A stretch of DNA of 57,418 nt from Actinomycetaceae bacterium (GTDB taxonomy: Bacteria > Actinomycetota > Actinomycetes > Actinomycetales > Actinomycetaceae): NCBI GenBank assembly GCA_030530685.1, contig JAUMUM010000012.1, positions 1 to 57,418 of the forward strand, read 5' to 3'. Numbering within the stretch: position 1 is the stretch's first letter; each line of letters opens with the position of its first letter. The notes below the pieces were generated by a model that worked only from the letters and a program-made list of their open reading frames with translations, was not told the DNA's origin and ran no database searches. Both the position numbers and the translations under genes were made by a program. Of this stretch, positions 51,583-57,418 are shown one piece after another.

Positions 51583-53076
51583 ATGAAAATCTTAAATAAG
51601 ACCATTCCAGCCGTCCTTCTCGGTGCCCTCGTGCTGTCGCCATCGGCGACCCAGGCCGCGCCCCTGAGCTCGAATGGAAGCAGTAACAAACAGGTCGAGA
51701 CCGTCGAAGAGCTCATGAACACCAAGGGCCTTTCCGGGCGCATCGCGACCTCCGGCCACAGCTCAGCCGACGACGGAGCCGGCATGACCTTCTCGGTGAC
51801 ATCCTCGCGACCTTCGGGAACCTCCGAAGACCTGGCGGTGCCGCTCGCCGACGGGAAGTGGGCCGTGCCGACCAACCTGCCGACCAAGCCGACGAGGCAG
51901 CCGAATGCAGCGGCAGTCGAGGACGAGATCGCCCGCGCCAAGACCTTCGCCGTCCCCGAAAGCGAATTGATTTGGGACGCGAGCCGAGCGACGCCGCTGA
52001 CGAACCAGGTCATTCACAAGAAACTGGACAAACCCTACGCCGTGACATGCTCGTCCTTTGTCGGCATGGTCCTCCAGGGCTGGGACTACCAGTCCACGAC
52101 ATTCGTTTCCGACAAGAACACGCGCGTCGGCGCCTGGGTGGACTTCGGCGCAGAGGGGAGCAGGCCGGCCACGCTCGGGCAGGCCCACAAGCTGGCCGCG
52201 TGGTTCTACGCCAACGGCGACATGTGGGTCGACAATGGCCAGGGCCAGTTCCAGCGCGGCGACATCCTCTTCTTCTCCAAGCAGGCACCCGAGGGCGCGG
52301 ACACCACGGGCACCTACTTCGCCAACGTCTACCACGTGGCCATCTACCTCGGCGACGGCAAGGTCATCCATTCGGCCGGCCGTTCGACCGGCGCTGGCGT
52401 CGTCGAAGGCCAACTGACCGACTACCTGCGCTCCGACCTGACCTTCGTGGCGCGGCCCGCGTGGAAGGGCGCCTCCTCGAACTCGAGCACGGACAATGAC
52501 GCCAGCCCGTCCGCGGACGCGAGCGCAACGCAGAACCAGGATGGCGCAGGCGGGGCCGCCACGCCATCCGGCAACTCCAGGGATGGCAACTCCGCCGGAG
52601 GCAACGACTCCCCCAGCGGCGACTCGTCGAACGGCAGCGGTTCGACGGACGGCAGTAGCTCGAATGCCAATGGCTCGGCCGGCGGTGGCGACTCGACGGA
52701 TGGTTCCAATGCCGGTGACGACCCCGCCAGCCGTGACGCCGCTTCGCCTTCAGCCGACGGCGGCCAGGCGGCCGGCGACCAGGCAGGTACCGATGGCCAG
52801 GCAGCGGGCGATCCTTCGGCGGATCCCGCTGGCAATGGCAGCGACCCGGCGGGCGAGCAGTCGCAGGCCGCACCGGGCGACCCCTCCGCCGATGCCCGCT
52901 CCGAGGCCGGGGCATCGGCTGCGTCCCCGTCGGCCGGCGCCTCCGATCCGTCTCGCGGCACGCTGTCCAACACCGGCGCCAGTGTGGGCATGCTGCTCGC
53001 GGTCATGGTGCTTTTGCTGGCAGGCGGTATCGGGGCGCTGATCGTGGTCAGACGGCGAAACAGCGCCGAAGGCTGA
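51583..53076 (+). CDS. Secreted NlpC/P60-like cell-wall hydrolase with sorting-like tail
   Basis: The 497-residue protein starts with a signal peptide (MKILNKTIPAVLLGALVLSP, cleavage likely after TQA). Residues about 150-300 form a papain-like domain: AVTCSSFVGMVLQGW (Cys about 155), FQRGDILFFSKQAPEG and VYHVAIYLGDGKVIHSAG (His about 251). A 150-residue Ser/Gly/Asp/Ala-rich linker leads to LSNTG near 461, a hydrophobic stretch (MLLAVMVLLLAGGIGALIVV) and RRR, resembling a sortase signal of the LxxTG type. It should cleave peptidoglycan peptides at the surface. ATG 51583 has AGGAG upstream. Confidence 0.8.
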   Translation: MKILNKTIPAVLLGALVLSPSATQAAPLSSNGSSNKQVETVEELMNTKGLSGRIATSGHSSADDGAGMTFSVTSSRPSGTSEDLAVPLADGKWAVPTNLPTKPTRQPNAAAVEDEIARAKTFAVPESELIWDASRATPLTNQVIHKKLDKPYAVTCSSFVGMVLQGWDYQSTTFVSDKNTRVGAWVDFGAEGSRPATLGQAHKLAAWFYANGDMWVDNGQGQFQRGDILFFSKQAPEGADTTGTYFANVYHVAIYLGDGKVIHSAGRSTGAGVVEGQLTDYLRSDLTFVARPAWKGASSNSSTDNDASPSADASATQNQDGAGGAATPSGNSRDGNSAGGNDSPSGDSSNGSGSTDGSSSNANGSAGGGDSTDGSNAGDDPASRDAASPSADGGQAAGDQAGTDGQAAGDPSADPAGNGSDPAGEQSQAAPGDPSADARSEAGASAASPSAGASDPSRGTLSNTGASVGMLLAVMVLLLAGGIGALIVVRRRNSAEG

Positions 53077-53121
53077 CGCGATAAGAGCGAAGGCTAACGT
53101 AGAAGCACATCGAGCGACGGC

Positions 53122-53153
53122 GAGGGCCCGGTCTGATTTCAGGCCGGGCCCTC
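53122..53153. terminator. Hairpin between the NlpC-like gene and the tRNA
   Basis: GAGGGCCCGG pairs with CCGGGCCCTC around a 12-base loop. It sits between converging transcripts and may terminate both. Confidence 0.65.
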
Positions 53154-53160
53154 AGCGCTG

Positions 53161-53234
53161 TGCCCCCAGACGGACTCGAACCGACACTTTACCGATTTTA
53201 AGTCGGCTGCCTCTGCCAATTGGGCCATGGGGGC
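53161..53234 (-). tRNA. tRNA with anticodon UAA (Leu), short variable loop
   Basis: The 74-base gene folds as a cloverleaf. The acceptor GCCCCCA/TGGGGGC is perfect, the D arm is GCC/GGC, and the anticodon stem GCCGA/TCGGT carries loop CTTAAAA. The T arm GTCGG/CCGTC has loop TTCGAGT and one mismatch. The anticodon is TAA, which reads UUA (Leu). The variable loop is only about 5 bases, whereas bacterial tRNA-Leu normally has a long arm. CCA is not encoded. Confidence 0.8.
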
Positions 53235-53507
53235 CGGGCGGCGGGCCCGGAACATTCTAACGCCCCGCGCGCCCCGCATTCAGTCGTTTTGGCGGGGCAT
53301 TGTCGGGTGTCCGTCCCCGCCGCCTCGGCTCGCGTCAGGAGCCGCGTCGGTCCGCCCCACCACGTCACGCGCCGCCAAACGTGCACGGGCGCCCACAGCC
53401 GCGTCCGCAGCGTGCCCAGGATTCGCCCACTCGTGCCCAAACCAGCGAAGCGACTGTATAGTAAGGAAGGCGTTTGAAAATGCCCAATAAAGGCTAAGGA
53501 GCAGTAC

Positions 53508-54935
53508 ATGTCGAAGCGGGCCGGTCTTCTTTCGCGCTATCGGAATGCCCTCAAGAGCGAGGCTTCCGCCGGTATCGTCCTCATGATCGCGGCCTTCGCG
53601 GCGCTGGTCTGGTCCAACTCCCCGTGGCGCGAGTCCTACTTCACGCTTCGCGAAGCCGAGGTGGGCCCACACGTGATGAATCTTCATCTCTCGATCAATC
53701 ACTGGGCATCGGATGGAATTCTGACCCTCTTCTTCTTCGTCGTTGGCCTCGAGCTCAAGCAGGAGTTCACCATCGGCTCGCTGCGTGACCCGCGCAAGGC
53801 CGCGGTGCCGATCCTGGCCGCCGTTTTCGGCATGGTGGGACCGTCGGCGTTCTACTTCATCGTCCAGATCATCACGGGCTCGGGGGTCTACGGCGGCTGG
53901 GCCATTCCCGTGGCCACCGACATCGCCTTCGCCCTGGCCATCCTCGCGATCTTCGGCCGGGGGTTGCCGCCCGCGGCCCGCACATTCCTCATGACCCTGG
54001 CTGTGGCCGACGACCTCGGCGGCATTATCGTCATCGCCGTATTCTTCTCCGCGGACATTAATTTCCTGTGGCTTGCAGTCTCGCTGGTCTTCGTCGGGAT
54101 CTTCGGCTTCCTGACCAGCAGGCGGATCACCCACTGGTGGCTCCTGTGGCCCCTCGGCCTCCTGGCCTGGTGCTTCATGCACGCGTCGGAGATTCACGCC
54201 ACGATTGCCGGTGTCGCTCTGGGAATGATGGTGCCAACCAAGCAGCGCAAGTCCGAACCGGAGCCCATGACCCACCACTTCGCGGAAAAGCTCGACTTCG
54301 CCAGCGCCGGCTTCGCCCTGCCCATCTTCGCGTTCTTCGCGGCGGGCGAGGACGTCATCGGCTCGGGCGGCGTCGGCGCCATGCTCACCGATCCCGTGGC
54401 GATCGGCATTTACCTCGGCCTGCCCGTCGGCAAGTGCATCGGCATCTTCGGCGGTGTCTTCCTGCTCGTGCGCCTGTTCAAGCTGAAGCTCGGTAGCGGA
54501 ATCGACGTGGCCGACATTCTGCCGATATCGCTCGTGTCGGGAATCGGCTTCACGGTCTCGCTGCTCATTGCCCAGCTGTCCTTTGAGGACGACCCGCAGC
54601 ACGAGGCCCACGCGCGCGTTGCCGTCATTGTCGGCACGTTGCTTTCGGTGGTCCTTGGAGCCCTCACGCTGAGGCTGCGCTTGAGGAAGCCGGCTCGCGG
54701 CCCGCAGGTCTACACCTCGGGACACCACCACGACAGCCTGGACACGGCCGACGATTCCCGCCCCTCCCGCCGCACTGGCGTCTCCAGGGCCCGCAGGGCC
54801 GGCTACTATCGCAGTGGTGCGGGTGTCGGCCGGGGCAGGAACGCCGGTGGCAATGGACAAAACGGCAGCTCTCGGCAGAACGGCGGCTCTGGCTCGGGCC
54901 GGTCGGGATCGGGCAGGTCCAGGCGACCGATCTGA
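53508..54935 (+). CDS. nhaA: Na+/H+ antiporter NhaA
   Basis: The 475-residue antiporter has about twelve helices and NhaA motifs: VVGLELKQEFTIGSLRDP, VATDIAFALAILAIFGRG and MTLAVADDLGGIIVIAVFF, with the paired Asp residues that bind sodium and protons. ISLVSGIGFTVSLLIAQLSF lies near the end. An 80-residue Gly/Arg/Ser/Asn-rich tail (NGQNGSSRQNGGSGSGRS) exceeds the usual length of about 390. ATG 53508 has AAGGAG upstream. Confidence 0.94.
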   Translation: MSKRAGLLSRYRNALKSEASAGIVLMIAAFAALVWSNSPWRESYFTLREAEVGPHVMNLHLSINHWASDGILTLFFFVVGLELKQEFTIGSLRDPRKAAVPILAAVFGMVGPSAFYFIVQIITGSGVYGGWAIPVATDIAFALAILAIFGRGLPPAARTFLMTLAVADDLGGIIVIAVFFSADINFLWLAVSLVFVGIFGFLTSRRITHWWLLWPLGLLAWCFMHASEIHATIAGVALGMMVPTKQRKSEPEPMTHHFAEKLDFASAGFALPIFAFFAAGEDVIGSGGVGAMLTDPVAIGIYLGLPVGKCIGIFGGVFLLVRLFKLKLGSGIDVADILPISLVSGIGFTVSLLIAQLSFEDDPQHEAHARVAVIVGTLLSVVLGALTLRLRLRKPARGPQVYTSGHHHDSLDTADDSRPSRRTGVSRARRAGYYRSGAGVGRGRNAGGNGQNGSSRQNGGSGSGRSGSGRSRRPI

Positions 54936-55046
54936 TCGCCAGAGCGGCCAGTGCGACGATAGCCCAGCCGATCGACGATGGGCCGGGCAGTCCGACGCGG
55001 CAGGGCCGCAAGCCGCGGCCGGTGGCGACGCGACTATCTTCCCGCG

Positions 55047-56033
55047 CTAAACGCCGAGCACGCGCGCATCGGGCGCCTGCGGCTGGCGCGCCGCCCAGAT
55101 CGCCAGGCCGTCGAGAATGTCGTGCTCGGACGTGGTGATGCCGCTGAGCTCGCGCCCGGACTCGGCCATGCGGCGCTCGACCCGCCGGACGATCTCCCCC
55201 CAGACGAGGGCGCCGGAGGAAATGACGTCGACGCGCCCGGGATGCATGAAGCCGAGCCCGGCGCGCTCTTCGCGCGTGGAGCGCAGGTACCACTCGCACA
55301 CCTCGAGCGTCTGCCGGACGGTGAGCACCGCCCCGTGTATGCGCCATGGATCGTAGCGCTCCAGCCCCAGGGCTGTGGCCGTCAGCGTCGTCACCGTGCC
55401 CGCGAGGCCAATGACGGCCGTCGTGGCGCCGAGGTCGATGTGCTCTTCGGCCCTGTCGAGCATGGCGCGCACGTCGGCGCGCGCCCCGGCGATCTGCCCC
55501 GGCGAGGGCGGGTCGCTGACGAGGTGACGTTCGTGCAGGCGCACGCACCCGACGTCCATGGAAAAGGACCCGAGGATCTGCCCGCCGGGCAGGCCGAGGG
55601 CAAGCTCCGTCGAACCGCCGCCGAGGTCGACGGTGAGCACGGGCCCGTCGACTCCGGCGGGAATGGCCGAGGCGGCACCCTCGAAGCTGGCACGGGCCTC
55701 CTCCTGGCCGGTGAGGATCTGCGGCTCGACCCCGATGCGCGAGCGAATGCCCTCGATGAAGGCCTCGCGATTGCGGGCATCGCGAGCAGCCGATGTCGCC
55801 GCGAAGCGTATGGACTGCACGCCGTGCTCGCGGCACAGATCCGCGTACTCCTGCGTCCGGGCAAAGGTGCGCTCAAGGGCCTCGCGCGCGAACTCGCCCG
55901 TGGCATCGACACCCTGGCCCAGGCGCACGACCTCCATCCGGCGCACGATGTCGCGCAGTCCGCCGTCGCGCCCGGCCTCGGCAATCAACAGCCGTATCGA
56001 ATTCGTCCCGCAATCGATGCCAGCAACCCTCAT
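55047..56033 (-). CDS. Ppx/GppA phosphatase (exopolyphosphatase)
   Basis: The 328-residue protein belongs to the ASKHA phosphatases that hydrolyse polyphosphate or pppGpp. N-terminal VAGIDCGTNSIRLLIAE and VLTVDLGGGSTELALGLPG are the phosphate loops; GLAGTVTTLTATALGLERYD follows. It corresponds to the short actinobacterial Ppx1/Ppx2-like form rather than the longer E. coli enzyme. It lies behind DUF501 and ftsB on the same strand, a conserved cluster. Confidence 0.9.
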   Translation of the reverse strand: MRVAGIDCGTNSIRLLIAEAGRDGGLRDIVRRMEVVRLGQGVDATGEFAREALERTFARTQEYADLCREHGVQSIRFAATSAARDARNREAFIEGIRSRIGVEPQILTGQEEARASFEGAASAIPAGVDGPVLTVDLGGGSTELALGLPGGQILGSFSMDVGCVRLHERHLVSDPPSPGQIAGARADVRAMLDRAEEHIDLGATTAVIGLAGTVTTLTATALGLERYDPWRIHGAVLTVRQTLEVCEWYLRSTREERAGLGFMHPGRVDVISSGALVWGEIVRRVERRMAESGRELSGITTSEHDILDGLAIWAARQPQAPDARVLGV

Positions 56034-56045
56034 GCCAGCACCCTC

Positions 56046-56579
56046 TCACTCGCCTCCGACATTTTCACACGTGCAGACAGTGCGATCCCATCCAATCTTC
56101 TCCAGCGCGATGTCGCCGACGGGGCAGACTCCCGGCCCCGCGCTCATCGCGTATCCAGCCAAAGCGTGCAGGCACTTGACGCGGCCGGGCATGCCGCCGG
56201 CGCTGACCCCCGCGATTTCGGGCACATCCTCCAGGAGTCGCCGACGCTGGAGGTAGCTGGTGTGCGCGCGGGCGTGGGCCGCGGCAAGCTCTTCGTCGTC
56301 CCTCAGGCGGGCGGCGAGTTCGGCCATGAAGCCTTCGGCCTCGAGCCGGGACATGGCGTAGACCAGCTGCGGCAGCGTCAGGTAGAAGAGCGTGGGGAAG
56401 GGCGTGCCGTCCGGCAGGCGCGGGGCGGTGACCGTCACTGCCGGCCTGCCGCAGGCGCAGCGCGCGCCGATGGCAATCAGGCCGCGCGCGGGCCGGCCGA
56501 GCTGGGCCTCTATGATCTGCGCGTCGCCCTCGCGCAGGGGCGTGGCGCTCGCGGCGATGCGCGCGAGGTCGTCAACCAT
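56046..56579 (-). CDS. DUF501 protein
   Basis: The 177-residue protein starts DDLARIAASATPLREGDAQI and contains GARCACGRPAVTVTAPRLPD, GTPFPTLFYLTLPQLVYAMS, AHTSYLQRRRLLEDVPEI and GMPGRVKCLHALAGYAM. These are DUF501 signatures with conserved Cys/His residues. ATG 56579 overlaps the ftsB stop. The family is actinobacterial and always near ftsB; its function is unknown. Confidence 0.92.
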   Translation of the reverse strand: MVDDLARIAASATPLREGDAQIIEAQLGRPARGLIAIGARCACGRPAVTVTAPRLPDGTPFPTLFYLTLPQLVYAMSRLEAEGFMAELAARLRDDEELAAAHARAHTSYLQRRRLLEDVPEIAGVSAGGMPGRVKCLHALAGYAMSAGPGVCPVGDIALEKIGWDRTVCTCENVGGE

Positions 56580-57418
56580 TCGGCTCGTCCTTGATGAGCG
56601 GGGTGTCGTCGGGATTGTCGCTGAGGTCCGTCTGGCCCGCCACCTTGAGCGAATCCCACATCGTCGAATACCACGGGGTCGCGGCCCGGCGGTCGCGGTT
56701 GAGCGAGGCGACCTTCTTCTCCAGTTGCTCCTGGGCCGTGCCCTCGGCCGAGTCCGTGACGACGTAGAGCTGCTGGCCCGGCATGACGTAGCCGAGCCGC
56801 TGGCGGGCCTGGGAGCGCACGTAATCGTCGTCCTTCCACAGCTCGATTTCCCGCTCGAGCTCCTCATTGTGCTCCTCAACGGTGGTCAGCTCGGACCTGA
56901 GTTCGCGCAGCTCCTGCTGCTTTTCGATGTAGTTGGCCAGCGTGGGCGTGACGATGATGACCGCCAGCGCGGCGAAAAGCAGGATCGTCAGCAACCGCAG
57001 GGAAATTTGCTTCGGGCCCTTGGAGCCTTCAACGACGACCGAGCGCCGGGTGGCAAAGCGGGCGGTCGTGGGGCGGCGGGTTTCGTTGCGGCGCCCCGAC
57101 GTCCTGGAGTCCGCCGGACGACTCGCGGACTTACCCGCGCGACGCCCAAATCGCGACGGCTCACGAGCCTGTTCGTGTTCGTGGCCCTCATTCGAGCCCT
57201 GGGGCCGCTTCGGTGTCGATGCCGATGCGCCTCGACCGCCGCTGGTCGAGTCCTGTCGGCTGCCCCTGGAGCTGGCAGCGGTGTGCCGATTGGCGTAGTT
57301 GTCCCTCGGGGCCTTCTCACTGGCACCGCTGCCGGCGGCCCGGCGCCCGCCCTGGCCGCGCTCGGCGCCCGACTGGCCCGTCGGACGTGCCGACCGAGCC
57401 GCACGGGCCGGGCCCGCC
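56572..57418 (-). CDS. ftsB: Septum formation protein FtsB/DivIC, partial
   Basis: The frame runs off the window edge with no start codon required. The core has a single membrane helix (LTILLFAALAVIIVTPTLA) followed by a coiled coil (EKQQELRELRSELTTVEEHN) and YVMPGQQLYVV, as in FtsB/DivIC cell-division proteins. Before the helix the frame is open for about 140 codons and encodes a Gly/Arg/Ser-rich, probably disordered, cytoplasmic tail. Enolase normally lies beyond in actinobacteria, but that is not visible. Confidence 0.88.
   Translation of the reverse strand, partial: AGPARAARSARPTGQSGAERGQGGRRAAGSGASEKAPRDNYANRHTAASSRGSRQDSTSGGRGASASTPKRPQGSNEGHEHEQAREPSRFGRRAGKSASRPADSRTSGRRNETRRPTTARFATRRSVVVEGSKGPKQISLRLLTILLFAALAVIIVTPTLANYIEKQQELRELRSELTTVEEHNEELEREIELWKDDDYVRSQARQRLGYVMPGQQLYVVTDSAEGTAQEQLEKKVASLNRDRRAATPWYSTMWDSLKVAGQTDLSDNPDDTPLIKDEPNG

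Noticed and set aside
53280-54860. A 526-codon minus-strand frame opposite nhaA
   Set aside because: The charged, repetitive translation is the expected antisense artefact of high-GC coding DNA; nhaA is certain.
1-57418. Search for CRISPR arrays
   Set aside because: Repeats seen are pairs or short tandem copies; none shows regularly spaced units with unique spacers.

Overview
The window looks like a piece of a high-GC actinobacterial chromosome, most likely from the Actinomyces/Schaalia/Trueperella group (Actinomycetaceae). This rests on the ftsB-DUF501-ppx gene order at the right edge, actinobacterial-type GreA, IspH, XseA/XseB and UppS, a cell-wall hydrolase with a sortase-like tail, and strong G/C third-position bias in the housekeeping genes. 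The genus is an inference.

The window has two halves. From about 1 to 32.6 kb it is accessory DNA with several lower-GC segments. It holds an OLD-family ATPase/nuclease split by a frameshift behind a remnant of a DISARM DrmD-like helicase (1.2-3.4 kb). Next come a PIN toxin with an internally deleted ImmA/IrrE partner (3.4-4.9 kb), an unknown membrane protein, and a 1249-residue protein with a nuclease-like N-terminus (7.3-11.1 kb). These are followed by several complete or broken toxin-antitoxin genes (6.3-6.8, 11.1-12.6, 24.4-25.1 kb), a UvrD-type helicase with a RelE-like N-terminus (13.0-15.4 kb), a Rad50-like ATPase (28.8-31.4 kb) and an FRG-domain gene (31.8-32.7 kb). Metabolic and stress genes sit among them: diaminopimelate dehydrogenase, a glutamine synthetase homologue, the divergent ohr/ohrR pair with a clear operator, an ABC transporter, a MerR regulator, and a quinone reductase/hydrolase operon facing an HxlR regulator.

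From about 32.7 kb to the end the window is conserved chromosome: ychF, an MFS permease, rmuC, ispH, the xseA-xseB-kinase operon, uppS, a hemolysin III homologue, greA-msrA, a CPA1 antiporter, an FKBP isomerase, a Bax-inhibitor-1 homologue, an ABC exporter pair, an NlpC/P60-like surface protein, a tRNA with anticodon UAA, nhaA, ppx/gppA, DUF501 and a partial ftsB.

Three observations stand out. First, nearly every toxin-antitoxin module in the accessory half is broken, each by a different lesion. Second, the FRG gene starts on the ychF stop codon, and a displaced second copy of the ychF 3' end lies on its far side, as expected if an element inserted into the end of ychF. Third, the large nuclease-like protein and the Rad50-like ATPase are candidate defence effectors that I cannot assign to a named system. 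No CRISPR array, rRNA or intact insertion sequence was seen.
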